A DNA stretch of 64,000 bases from Candidatus Phyllobacterium onerii (GTDB taxonomy: Bacteria; Pseudomonadota; Alphaproteobacteria; Rhizobiales; Rhizobiaceae): contig NZ_JAQMHX010000001.1 in the NCBI RefSeq assembly GCF_028331445.1, positions 930,001 to 994,000 of the forward strand. The letters are read 5' to 3'. This document shows, piece by piece, positions 54,810 through 63,938 of the stretch. How positions within the stretch are numbered: the first letter of the stretch is position 1; every line of letters begins with the position of its first letter. Position numbers and translations under genes: made by a program. The notes beneath the pieces were generated by a model. The model had not been told where the DNA came from, ran no database searches, and saw only the letters and a program-made list of their open reading frames with translations.

Positions 54810-55706
54810 ATGACCGACATCTCTCTTCCTTCTGCCACCGCGATCCGCCACCCTCTGCTATGGCCATTGCTCGCCACCCTCCTGATCATCGGCTGGAGTT
54901 CAGGCTTCGTCGGTATCCGGTACGCAAACCAGGAGGCAAGCGTCATGCTTCTCCTGTTCTGGCGGACGCTGCTTTCGGGACTGATCCTTCTGCCATTCGC
55001 GTTGGCGATCGGGCCGACCATATCCATGCGTGCGGTCAGAGATCAGGCCCTTTTTGGCATCATGGCCGTGTTCCTGTATCTGGGAGGCTTCGCCCTGGCT
55101 ATCGAGCAGAAGGTGCCTACAGGTTTGGTCGCGCTCATCGCCGACCTGTTGCCATTGGCAATCGCTGCCCTTTCACAACCCGTCCTCGGCGAACGGCTGA
55201 CCCCACGGCAATGGCTGGGAACCGTGATCGCCGTCATCGGCGTTTTGATCGTGTCCTTCGACACCCTCAGTCTCGGTACCGCCCCGGTCTGGGCATACGG
55301 ACTTACCGTGGGTTCGATGCTGATATTCGCCGTCGCGTCGGTCCTGCACAGGCAACGCAAAGCTCGGCATATGCCTGTCCATCAGAGCCTTTGCATCCAG
55401 ACACTGATGGGTTCGGTTCTCTTCGGCCTTTGCGCGTTGATGCAAGGCAGCCTTGCGCCACCGATGACCCGTCATTTCGCGGTCGGGATGATCTGGCTCG
55501 TTCTGATCGCAACCTTCCTCGCCTACGCTGTCTACTACACCAGTCTGCGGCTGTTCCCCGTAGCCAAGGTCAGCGCGGCGATCTACCTCAGTCCACCCGT
55601 CACGATGCTGTGGGCCTGGATGCTGTTTTCAGAACCTCTGACACTCGCCATGTTCGCGGGGCTGGCGGTGACGCTGGTTGGCGTGTGGATGACTTCCCGC
55701 GGCTAA
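54810..55706 (+). CDS. EamA/DMT-family transporter, divergent from LysR
   Basis: The 298-residue protein has two EamA repeats with about ten membrane helices (LATLLIIGWSSGFVGIRYANQ in the first, SAAIYLSPPVTMLWAWMLFSEPL in the second). The frame is open to 54453, but that extension overlaps the LysR gene and is not membrane-like, so the ATG at 54810 is chosen. It is probably a LysR-controlled exporter. Unlike the other two EamA genes it sits beside a regulator. Confidence 0.9.
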   Translation: MTDISLPSATAIRHPLLWPLLATLLIIGWSSGFVGIRYANQEASVMLLLFWRTLLSGLILLPFALAIGPTISMRAVRDQALFGIMAVFLYLGGFALAIEQKVPTGLVALIADLLPLAIAALSQPVLGERLTPRQWLGTVIAVIGVLIVSFDTLSLGTAPVWAYGLTVGSMLIFAVASVLHRQRKARHMPVHQSLCIQTLMGSVLFGLCALMQGSLAPPMTRHFAVGMIWLVLIATFLAYAVYYTSLRLFPVAKVSAAIYLSPPVTMLWAWMLFSEPLTLAMFAGLAVTLVGVWMTSRG

Positions 55707-55945
55707 TCACATCCTTTTCCTTGCCCGTGCATCTGGCGGCTACTATTTCGGAAAGCGAAACGTGGGCGCAATTTCTACGATTTCCGTGATGCGCATCAAA
55801 AGCAGCATCGGCAAGAAGCCAACACCGACATTTGCAGCGCCTCGAACATCTTTGAAGCATTTGTGGGACTTTTGATGCTGATCTGTCCCACGACATGCAT
55901 TTGTGTGCAGTTTGTTCTTTTTCTGTGATTTGGGGTATTGCTAAA

Positions 55946-55970
55946 AAAAGCCCGGTAATCTAGGGCTTTT
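55946..55970. terminator. Hairpin immediately upstream of tRNA-Pro
   Basis: The 8-bp stem AAAAGCCC/GGGCTTTT has a nine-base loop, with an A-run before it and T-run at the end. It ends only seven bases before the mature tRNA 5' end, so it is either the terminator of the EamA transcript or part of the tRNA leader. Confidence 0.55.
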
Positions 55971-55977
55971 CCCGGTT

Positions 55978-56054
<77 letters not shown>

Positions 56055-56192
56055 GTATAGCCGCGATATCGGTTATACGCCTACTCCGGGAGCAGATGAG
56101 AGCAATACCAGCAAAAGTGGGAACCGGTTCTGCGTCCGGAATTGCGTAAAACCGCAATACTCTAACAGCGCATCCGGTTTGATGTTTTTCGA

Positions 56193-56513
56193 TCAATCGT
56201 GTTTCGAAGCGAGTTCCGCGGCCACTTCCAGCACTTGATCTTCCCTGATGCCAACCGTGAAATCCTCGATATCGTCGATCGTCTCGCCGTCAGGAATGCG
56301 GATGGGATTGTGCGTGCCGACGAGAACGGTCTTTATCCGCCGCGGCAGCGCCGGGAGCAAGAATCTTTTGACGCATTCGATCAGAACGGCCCGCTTGTCC
56401 GGCGCAAGCTTTCCGAGTTTTTCCCGCAAGAGGTGACCGAACATATTGCCGTCTGCGAAGCCGAAGGGGCTCGCGAGATCAAATGCATGCAACCTGTATT
56501 CGATCCGGGTCAT
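56193..56513 (-). CDS. Uncharacterised 106-residue protein
   Basis: The protein starts at 56513 behind GAGGAACGG. No signal peptide or membrane span is seen. The pattern LPALPRRIKTVLVGTHNPIRIPDGETIDDIEDFTVGI has a compact alpha/beta look, but no family is recognised. It is divergent from the MscS gene. Confidence 0.65.
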   Translation of the reverse strand: MTRIEYRLHAFDLASPFGFADGNMFGHLLREKLGKLAPDKRAVLIECVKRFLLPALPRRIKTVLVGTHNPIRIPDGETIDDIEDFTVGIREDQVLEVAAELASKHD

Positions 56514-56720
56514 GACCGTTCCTCGTGTTGGCAGAGCTTATATGTAAACCTGTACGGTTGGCAGCAATAGGGCGGGACGGCCATGGCACCATTTATTTTG
56601 GCGGAACTGGTAAATAGAGCCGGCAACGTTATTCCGATGCACGCAATGCTGTACTATTCGTGAGACAGGCCATTATTTTCCGTTCATAATATACCAAAAC
56701 GTCTGTCCGGGGGCAAACGC

Positions 56721-58883
56721 ATGAGTACTGCCGTGTTTCAAGCCATGACCGCCAAAATGCGCATCCTGCTTGCATTGAGCTGCGTTGTTTTCCTGAGCCT
56801 TGCCGGAGTTTCGCAGGCGCAGACCGCGGCTACTCAGCCGCCACCAAAAAAAGTCGAAGAGCTTTTAAAACTTCTGGATGATCCCGAAATCAAGGCATGG
56901 ATCGCTGCCAAGGGTGCTCCGCCTGCGGCGGCGGAAGAGGATACCGTTGCGCCATCGGCAAGCGATTTCATGCAATGGTCGAACGCCATTCGGGCGCACT
57001 TGCGCGGCCTCGTACAGGCCATTCCGGCACTTCCCGGCGAATTTGCGGGGGCACGCTCAACGATCATGACCGAAATCAACGGCCGACGTCCGGGGGCGAT
57101 CCTGGTGCTCTTCGCAGCATTTGCTGCACTCGGGTTCGGGGCTGAATTTCTCTTTCGGCGCATTCTCAGCCGGGCGCGCCGGAAAATGGCTGTGCCAGCC
57201 GCGACCGAGGCGGATTCGCCCAAACGGCACCATATGATCGGCCGATCGATTTTTGCCGCCATAGCACCGCTGGTGGTCTTTGCTCTGGCCAGTATCGGTG
57301 CCTTCCTCGCCTTTACGTGGCCGCCGCTTCTGGCCATGCTTGTCCTGCCCATGCTTGTCGCCCTGATAGCCTGGCGCGTGATCATGCGATTGGCCGCCAT
57401 TGTGCTTGCAACCGACCGCAGGCAGGCAGACGGCGGCGAGATCGTGGCGCGTCTTATTCCGATGGATGATGTGCAGGGTGCGTTCTGGTATCACCGTGTT
57501 GCCTGGTTCGCGGGCATCTTCTTCACAGGTTGGGCGGTAGCCGGAATGATGACCGCGCTCAATTTTACGCCCAACGTCAGAAGCCTCATCGTCTACACGC
57601 TCGGTCTCGGTCTTCTGGTGGTGGCGCTGGAAACCGTCTGGAAACGCCCGGAAGCCCCCGTCGCATCCCGGGCCTATCGCGCCAAGGAGTGGCTGCTCAC
57701 ACTCTATCTATGCGCACTTTGGCTGTTATGGGTTGCCGGCATGAGCCTGGCTTTCTGGATCGGCGTCTATGTCATCATCCTGCCTCCGATCTTGAGGACA
57801 ACCAGCACAATCGTAAAATCGTTCTTCTCCGGTCCCGATGATGCGCCAAAAGCCAAGAACCCGGTCCTTGAAGTCCTCATAGAGCGGGGAGCAAGGGTGA
57901 TCATCATCATACTTGCAGTTGCCTGGCTCGGCGCGGTCATTCGTTTTCGCACGATTGGATTGATGGAGGACGAGGCCGCGAGTCGCATGATTCGCGGCGT
58001 GCTGGGTGGCGTGGTGATCCTGCTCGCCGCAGATCTCGTCTGGCATATGCTCAAAGGTCTCATCAACGTGCGTATCGAACGAGCCCGGATCGAAGGCGGC
58101 GACGAGGCTGCACTAGCCCGCAGCGGGCGGCTTATGACCTTGCTGCCGATTCTGCGCAATTTTCTTGCCGTGCTCATCGCCGCGATTGCCGTGATGATGG
58201 TTCTGTCCGGTCTTGGCGTGGCAATCGGTCCATTGATCGCGGGCGCCGGCATTTTCGGCGTCGCCATCGGCTTCGGCTCGCAGGCCCTGGTCAGGGACAT
58301 CATCAGCGGCATCTTCTACATGACCGACGACGCGTTTCGGGTGGGAGAATATATCCAGAGCGGCAGCTACAAGGGCACAGTCGAATCCTTCAGCATCCGC
58401 TCGGTCAAGTTGCGGCACCATCGCGGCCCGATCTTCACCGTACCGTTCGGCACGTTGGGTGCCGTGCAGAACATGAGCCGTGACTGGGTCATCGACAAAT
58501 TCCTTATTTCGGTCAGCTACGACACGGATATCGCCAAGGTCAAAAAGCTGGTGAAAGCCGTCGGTGCCGAACTGCTGCAGGATCCGGAATTCGGCCCGCA
58601 GATCATCGAGACGGTCAAGATGAAGGGCGTCGAGGCTTTCGGCGACTACGGTATCAATCTGAGCTTCGCCATGATGACAAAACCGGGGCATCAGTCCACG
58701 ATCCGCCGCCGCGCCTATGCCATGATCAGGGAAGCGTTCGGAGCCAATGGCATCGGCTTTGCGTCACCAACGGTGCAGGTTGCCGGTAATGAGGATCATA
58801 CGGCAAATGTCGCCGCGGCAGCCACAAATGACGCGATAGCCCGCAAAAAGGCTGCCGAAGCAGCTAAGCTGCAGGAGAATTGA
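56721..58883 (+). CDS. Large MscS-family mechanosensitive channel
   Basis: The 720-residue protein has a signal peptide (RILLALSCVVFLSLAGVSQAQ), a periplasmic domain (about 40-120), several transmembrane helices (about 125-500), and a C-terminal MscS core: pore helix GAGIFGVAIGFGSQALVRDIISGIFY, then VPFGTLGAVQNMSRDWVIDK. This is the large (YbdG/MscM-like) rather than the minimal MscS. It releases solutes under osmotic downshock. The start could be a later ATG at residue 9 or 13. Confidence 0.93.
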   Translation: MSTAVFQAMTAKMRILLALSCVVFLSLAGVSQAQTAATQPPPKKVEELLKLLDDPEIKAWIAAKGAPPAAAEEDTVAPSASDFMQWSNAIRAHLRGLVQAIPALPGEFAGARSTIMTEINGRRPGAILVLFAAFAALGFGAEFLFRRILSRARRKMAVPAATEADSPKRHHMIGRSIFAAIAPLVVFALASIGAFLAFTWPPLLAMLVLPMLVALIAWRVIMRLAAIVLATDRRQADGGEIVARLIPMDDVQGAFWYHRVAWFAGIFFTGWAVAGMMTALNFTPNVRSLIVYTLGLGLLVVALETVWKRPEAPVASRAYRAKEWLLTLYLCALWLLWVAGMSLAFWIGVYVIILPPILRTTSTIVKSFFSGPDDAPKAKNPVLEVLIERGARVIIIILAVAWLGAVIRFRTIGLMEDEAASRMIRGVLGGVVILLAADLVWHMLKGLINVRIERARIEGGDEAALARSGRLMTLLPILRNFLAVLIAAIAVMMVLSGLGVAIGPLIAGAGIFGVAIGFGSQALVRDIISGIFYMTDDAFRVGEYIQSGSYKGTVESFSIRSVKLRHHRGPIFTVPFGTLGAVQNMSRDWVIDKFLISVSYDTDIAKVKKLVKAVGAELLQDPEFGPQIIETVKMKGVEAFGDYGINLSFAMMTKPGHQSTIRRRAYAMIREAFGANGIGFASPTVQVAGNEDHTANVAAAATNDAIARKKAAEAAKLQEN

Positions 58884-58926
58884 GGGTCCTGACCCTAGGG
58901 TCAGAACCTGTTGATCTGTCCTGGCC

Positions 58927-59166
58927 CTAGCGCTTCGCGCGGCTCTTGCGTCGTATGAGAACCGCCTTCACCGCAAACCTCGCCATGGACTCCACATCCC
59001 GGTTGCCGATGATGAAGGCAGCGCGCACAAAACGTGCCAGCGTGTTGATTTCGTCATCTGATATGTCCTGGCCATTCAGCTGCCGGATGGCTGAATCCAG
59101 AGAGCGCTGCATGAGTTCGGCATCAGCGTCCGAATAGTTGTTCTTGTTGTTTTTAAAACGCATCAT
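58927..59166 (-). CDS. Small uncharacterised protein
   Basis: From the ATG at 59166 the protein has 79 residues (a second ATG follows at once); the frame is open further upstream but overlaps the O-antigen ligase gene. Two helical segments (DAELMQRSLDSAIRQLNG and INTLARFVRAAFIIGNRD) and a basic tail RRKSRAKR are seen. It starts 7 bases after the ligase stop and probably ends the same transcript. No family recognised. Confidence 0.6.
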   Translation of the reverse strand: MMRFKNNKNNYSDADAELMQRSLDSAIRQLNGQDISDDEINTLARFVRAAFIIGNRDVESMARFAVKAVLIRRKSRAKR

Positions 59167-59173
59167 ATGGTGG

Positions 59174-60442
59174 TCAATTCGTTCTTCTATCAGGAACTGG
59201 CAAACGACCATTTCTTTGGTGGCGGGCCTCCAATGCGGCACATCCCCAGATGATGCCGATGAGCAGCCAGAAATGCCGCCAATGGTCGGTGTCGATGACA
59301 TTGCCGATGGCTACATGCGCTATATAAACAAGATAGGCGCAGAGCAGAAAGGGTTGCCAGGGGCGCTCGCGAAACAGGATGCGCAGTCCGAGGCCCAGCG
59401 TCAACATGGTAAGGGTCAGATAGCTGATAAATCCGATCCAGCCATAGTCCAGCGCCGCTTTCAGCCAGATATTATGCGTGTCCTCGCCGAAGATCGGTCC
59501 AAACTCCAGCGGGCCTATACCGAGCGGATGGTCGATCGACATAAGCAGGCCGTACCAGTGGCGGGCAAAACGTCCGAATTGCGCATCGTCATAATCCTGC
59601 ACCAGCTGGGCTCGCGCGGTGAAAAGGTCGGCAACGCTCGGGATTTGCAGCGCGACGACGACTGCGAGCAGGACAAACACGACGGCAAGGCCTGCAAGCA
59701 GGATGATCCGCGTCCGGAACAGCGGATTGGGGTTTCTGATGAACAGAAGCAGGGCGAGGCCGCCAATGATCAGTGCGGCCATTCCCCAGGCTGCACGCGA
59801 GAAAGACAGGAAGATGCCAAGCGTCAGGATGAGGATCGGGATCAGGCGCAACGGCAGCGCCCGAAGGTTGCCCACCAGAACGCCATGCACCAGCCAGGCA
59901 AGTGGCAGCATGAGGAATGGACCGAAAACATTCGGGTCCTGGAAAGCACCCATCGCGCGACCATAGCGCGTGAACAGTTCTGCCCCGGGAAAGGCATCGA
60001 AATAACCGAGGATACCGAGCAGCGATGTGCCGATCGCAGCGAGGATATAGGCCTTGAAGATGACACTCAGGACGCGATGGTCGGCATCGATGATCGCTGC
60101 GAAGAAAACCGCCGTAAAGCCGAGAAAAAGCGAAACGGCGATGTACATCGGCGCCGCTTTGAGGTCGGGCATCTGCGCGAGGGAAACAAGGCCGCCGAGA
60201 TTGAAGACCACCAGAATGGCGAGGAGGGCGGCGACCGTGCGCGACAATCTCAGGCCGAATAGGACCCAGACGGCGATAAGGCCAGCCATGTACAGCTCGT
60301 ATGGCGCTGGTTCATCGATGACGAAGCCACTCAGGAACACCCCGAAGCCCACGGCAAAAGTCGAAATCAGTTTGATCAGAGCGCGGTTTTTTGCGGCGTG
60401 ATCGACGCTGGCCTGCCGGTTCTGATCAATTGCCGCGCTCAA
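59174..60442 (-). CDS. O-antigen ligase/polymerase family membrane protein
   Basis: The protein has about 422 residues and ten or more membrane helices, with the Wzy_C-like loop GPLEFGPIFGEDTHNIWLKAALDYGWIG typical of O-antigen ligases and polysaccharide polymerases (ExoQ-like). The start is a TTG at 60442, which overlaps the stop of the upstream sugar transferase as TTGA; the open frame extends to 60604 but that part is within the other gene. It would polymerise or ligate the exopolysaccharide repeat unit in the periplasm. Confidence 0.85.
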   Translation of the reverse strand: MSAAIDQNRQASVDHAAKNRALIKLISTFAVGFGVFLSGFVIDEPAPYELYMAGLIAVWVLFGLRLSRTVAALLAILVVFNLGGLVSLAQMPDLKAAPMYIAVSLFLGFTAVFFAAIIDADHRVLSVIFKAYILAAIGTSLLGILGYFDAFPGAELFTRYGRAMGAFQDPNVFGPFLMLPLAWLVHGVLVGNLRALPLRLIPILILTLGIFLSFSRAAWGMAALIIGGLALLLFIRNPNPLFRTRIILLAGLAVVFVLLAVVVALQIPSVADLFTARAQLVQDYDDAQFGRFARHWYGLLMSIDHPLGIGPLEFGPIFGEDTHNIWLKAALDYGWIGFISYLTLTMLTLGLGLRILFRERPWQPFLLCAYLVYIAHVAIGNVIDTDHWRHFWLLIGIIWGCAALEARHQRNGRLPVPDRRTN

Positions 60443-61980
60443 TAGGCATTGTCCGTGTTGAGGAGTCGCACGGGAGTGAGGAACAGGATTTTCAGATCGA
60501 ACCACAACGACCAGTTCTCGATGTAGTAAAGATCGAATTCCGTGCGCATCTTGATCTTGTCGTCCGTGTCGACTTCGCCGCGCCAGCCATTGATTTGCGC
60601 CCAACCGGTCACGCCGGGCTTGACCCTGTGCCGTGCGAAATAGCCGTCGACAACCTCGTTATAGAGGAGATTGCGGGTATGCGCGGCGATCGCGTGCGGC
60701 CGGGGCCCAACGAGTGACAGCGTTCCCATCAGCGAATTGAAGAACTGCGGCAGTTCGTCGATCGAGGTCTTGCGAATAAAGCGGCCGACGCGGGTCACGC
60801 GCGGGTCGTTCTTGACCACTGCATTGCGCGCTGTCGGGTCGCACATCTCGGTGAACATGGAGCGAAACTTCCAGACTTCGATGATCTCGTTGTTGAAGCC
60901 ATGCCGGAGCTGCTTGAAGATCACCGGCCCCTTGCTCTCAAGTTTGATGGCAATGACAGTCGCCAGGATAACCGGACTGAAGACGATCAAGCCGAACAGG
61001 CTGAAGAAAATGTCGAAGGCGCGCTTGGCCACCGAATCCCAGTCGTTGATCGGCTTGTCGAACAGGTCGATCATGGCGACAGAGCCGATATAGGAATAGG
61101 CGCGCGGGCGGAACTGCAGATGGTTGTTGTGCGCCGACAGGCGGATATCGACGGGCAGAACCCATAGCTTCTTCAGGAGCGACAGCACCCGCGCTTCCGC
61201 GGTGATCGGCAGGGAAACGATCAGCATATCGATTTGGGCGATGCGCGCGAACTCGATCAATTCGGAAATATTACCGAGCTTTGGATAACCGGCGACGATC
61301 GGCGGTGACCGCTTGGCATCGCGGTCGTCAAAAACGCCGCAAATGCGAATGTCGTTATAGGGCTGTTGTTCGATCGACCGGATGAGGTCTTCCGCCGGCT
61401 TGCCTCCGCCAACGATAACAGCGCGCCGTTCCATCTTGCCGTTGCGGGCCCAGCGCCGGATCAGGCGCGACATGACTATGCGGAATACCAGGAAAAGGAT
61501 CAGTCCGGACCCGTACCAGGTGCCAAACCACACACGCGAATAGTCTTCCGAGGTCTTGAGGAAAAACGCCGCCAGCGACATCATCGCGAAAGCGCCGGAC
61601 CATACGAGGATGAGTTTTCCGAACTTGCTGAAGGGGTCGCGCATGACGGCAAGCTGGTAGCTGTCGGTGAGCTCCAGGAGCATGACTGTGACCACTGCCG
61701 TGGCGAGGATCGCAAGCGAATACTGCAGGAACGTGTAAGCCGATGGGCCCACGTAAATGATGAAGACAGCAATGCCCGCCAGCACGATGATCAGGAATTC
61801 GATGATCCGCATGATGCCGCTGATCATCACCGGCGAATTGGTGTCCTTGGCATATTGCGAGGCGATCTGGTAGGCGACCGGGCTCAGCACTGGCTTCTTG
61901 CCGGAAGTGCGCGGCGTGTCGGGCGTAAGGTTGCGAACAACCTCCCGCGAAAGCTTCGATTCCGCTTTTCTGTCTGTCAT
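60439..61980 (-). CDS. Undecaprenyl-phosphate sugar phosphotransferase (initiating glycosyltransferase)
   Basis: The 513-residue protein has four to five N-terminal membrane helices (about 55-170), a CoA-binding-like/Rossmann domain (VIVGGGKPAEDLIRSIE) and a C-terminal bacterial sugar transferase domain (KRAFDIFFSLFGLIVFSPVIL, then KFRSMFTEMCDPTARNAV and RKTSIDELPQFFNSLMGTLS). It transfers the first sugar phosphate to undecaprenyl phosphate. It overlaps the ligase gene downstream, and 64 bases separate it from the GT4 stop. Confidence 0.93.
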   Translation of the reverse strand: MTDRKAESKLSREVVRNLTPDTPRTSGKKPVLSPVAYQIASQYAKDTNSPVMISGIMRIIEFLIIVLAGIAVFIIYVGPSAYTFLQYSLAILATAVVTVMLLELTDSYQLAVMRDPFSKFGKLILVWSGAFAMMSLAAFFLKTSEDYSRVWFGTWYGSGLILFLVFRIVMSRLIRRWARNGKMERRAVIVGGGKPAEDLIRSIEQQPYNDIRICGVFDDRDAKRSPPIVAGYPKLGNISELIEFARIAQIDMLIVSLPITAEARVLSLLKKLWVLPVDIRLSAHNNHLQFRPRAYSYIGSVAMIDLFDKPINDWDSVAKRAFDIFFSLFGLIVFSPVILATVIAIKLESKGPVIFKQLRHGFNNEIIEVWKFRSMFTEMCDPTARNAVVKNDPRVTRVGRFIRKTSIDELPQFFNSLMGTLSLVGPRPHAIAAHTRNLLYNEVVDGYFARHRVKPGVTGWAQINGWRGEVDTDDKIKMRTEFDLYYIENWSLWFDLKILFLTPVRLLNTDNAY

Positions 61981-62044
61981 GATTCACCTGAACGCCCGAA
62001 TTGCCTGTCAATAGCACATATGCGCTAAGAAAGGCTTGAGGAAT

Positions 62045-63166
62045 CTAGAGTCCCAACGCTGCGAAATACTCGGCTTCCAACCGTGTAGCCATTGCCTCGA
62101 TACCGAACTTTTGCTTGAGGGTTCCGATACTTGGAAGCATCTCCTTATAGGTTGTGATATCGCCGATGACATAGGTCATTTTGATTGCCAGATCATTGGC
62201 GTCTGGCTGCACCAGGGCAGGGGAATCATCGCCGAGGATTTCCGGAATACCACCGACCCGGCTGGCAATAACCGGCATCCCGGCAGCGAGGGCCTCGATC
62301 ACGATATAGGGCAGGGCCTCGGCGCGGGAAGGGATCACGACCACCTTGGCCAGCCTGAACGCTTCATGTGCCTTCATCGGCATGAGAAAGCGAATATCTG
62401 CCCCGGCTTGTTTGACGAGGCGACTTCGATCCTTGCCGTCGCCAACCATGACAGCCGTCAGTTTCTGGCCGCTTTGACTGTTCGCTTTCGCAAGGGCGTC
62501 GATAAAGATATCGGGTCCCTTCAATACGCGCATCTCGCCGATAAATAGAAAATCGGCGGCGTCATGCAATGCCACGATCGGTTCAAATTCACTGTCTGCC
62601 AGGCCGTTATAGATCAGAGCGAAACCGCACCGCGGCTCACCGACTTTCTTCGTATAAACGTTCTGCTCGAATGCGGAGACGAAAATGATCCTGTCGGTCA
62701 TCTTCTCCATTGCGCGTTCGACCCGGAAAATCACACGGCCCTGCAGGCTGCTAGGATCGTAGTGCAAACTACCGCCATGCGGAGAATAAAACCGGGCAAT
62801 GCGCGAACCGGATACCCGCAGCCACGAGCCGAAGAGCCGTGCATAGGTACCGCCTTTTGCGCCGTGCCCATGCAGGACATCCGGCTGCAATTTCTTGATG
62901 ATCCTGTATGTCCGCAGCGCCGCCATCGCATCACCCGGACCGATCTGACGCTGCATGGCAATGCGTTTGAGACCGAGCTCGAGCCGGTCGCGCAGCCCTG
63001 CGAGCAAGGCTTCCTCGAAGTCGCCGCCGGTCGATGCGTCACAGATCACGCCGACCTTGTGACCGGCCTTCACTTGCGCTTCGATGAGATCGCGCACGTG
63101 GCGGAATATTCCGCCAACAGGCGCGCGAAAACAGTGAACGATGCGAAGGGATGGCTTTTCGACCAT
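62045..63166 (-). CDS. GT4-type glycosyltransferase
   Basis: The 373-residue protein has the GT-B fold: N-terminal CFRAPVGGIFRHVRDLIEAQ and C-terminal LTAVMVGDGKDRSRLVKQ plus VIPSRAEALPYIVIEALAAGMPVIAS, the nucleotide-sugar-binding EX7E region. It extends the lipid-linked repeat in the cytoplasm. It follows the export lipoprotein by eight bases. Confidence 0.92.
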   Translation of the reverse strand: MVEKPSLRIVHCFRAPVGGIFRHVRDLIEAQVKAGHKVGVICDASTGGDFEEALLAGLRDRLELGLKRIAMQRQIGPGDAMAALRTYRIIKKLQPDVLHGHGAKGGTYARLFGSWLRVSGSRIARFYSPHGGSLHYDPSSLQGRVIFRVERAMEKMTDRIIFVSAFEQNVYTKKVGEPRCGFALIYNGLADSEFEPIVALHDAADFLFIGEMRVLKGPDIFIDALAKANSQSGQKLTAVMVGDGKDRSRLVKQAGADIRFLMPMKAHEAFRLAKVVVIPSRAEALPYIVIEALAAGMPVIASRVGGIPEILGDDSPALVQPDANDLAIKMTYVIGDITTYKEMLPSIGTLKQKFGIEAMATRLEAEYFAALGL

Positions 63167-63174
63167 TCCCGTGA

Positions 63175-63741
63175 TCAGAAAAACCGCTCGCGCACATAGA
63201 CTGTGTCGCCGGGCAGCACCTGATCGGAAATGGTGACGCGGCCTGTCAGGCTTTCACCGTTGAACTGGCGCGTGATATCGACGTCGTTCTGTTGGGCGCG
63301 CGGGGTAAAGCCGCCAGCCGCGGCAATGGCTTTCTGTGCCGTCATGCCGGGAACGTAGGAGTATTGCCCGGCCGCACCGACTTCACCCATGATGAAGACC
63401 GGTCGGTAACGATCGATCTCGACCGCGACGTCCGGATCGCGCAGGTAACCTTTGCGCAGCTTGGCGGCGACTTCCTTTGCGATCTGCTGGATGGTCTTGC
63501 CGCGCGCAGGGACACTGCCGATCAGCGGGACGGAGATATATCCGGCCTGGTCGACGCTATATGTGTTGGTAATGCCTTCCTGCTCGAACACAGTCAGCCG
63601 GATGCGGTCGCCCGCGTCCAGCATGTAAGGCTTGTTGATGGCTACGTTGAACGCTGCCGGGGCCGGGCGGTAACTGGCGCAACCGCCCAGCGTCATGGAA
63701 ACAACGCCGATGGCCACCAGAAAGATCTGCTTGCTGAACAC
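63175..63741 (-). CDS. Wza-like polysaccharide export lipoprotein
   Basis: The 188-residue protein has a lipoprotein signal with lipobox LGGC (Cys21). A poly_export domain (YMLDAGDRIRLTVFEQEG) and a SLBB-type region (RPVFIMGEVGAAGQYSYVPGM) follow. It forms the outer-membrane export channel. It is shorter than Wza, as in many rhizobial EPS systems. First gene of the minus-strand transcript; divergent from the gene at 63939. Confidence 0.92.
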   Translation of the reverse strand: MFSKQIFLVAIGVVSMTLGGCASYRPAPAAFNVAINKPYMLDAGDRIRLTVFEQEGITNTYSVDQAGYISVPLIGSVPARGKTIQQIAKEVAAKLRKGYLRDPDVAVEIDRYRPVFIMGEVGAAGQYSYVPGMTAQKAIAAAGGFTPRAQQNDVDITRQFNGESLTGRVTISDQVLPGDTVYVRERFF

Positions 63742-63938
63742 GTCACGAACCCTAACAAACGTTGCGGAGAAGTTTTCTCGATTCTGTGCGGGATTATCAG
63801 TTCATTAGGGTTAATGGCTGGTAAAGTTTAGCAGCGGCAGACCGGTAACTGCACGCTGTGGTTGAATACTGCAACTTCTTAACCCGCTGGTTACCATGCG
63901 TCTTTACCATTATACCATTCGTATTGGAGTGTTCTGGA

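Noticed and set aside
54524-55789. Plus-strand frame of 421 residues overlapping the EamA gene in another frame
   Set aside because: It is Arg/Pro/His-rich without structure and covers the LysR gene as well; the EamA frame has all the membrane helices.
59138-60262. Long plus-strand open frame (374 residues) antisense to the O-antigen ligase
   Set aside because: Composition is charged and repeat-like (Asp/Glu/Arg/Gln), a common shadow of a membrane-protein gene in a high-G+C genome; the other strand carries recognisable helices and motifs.
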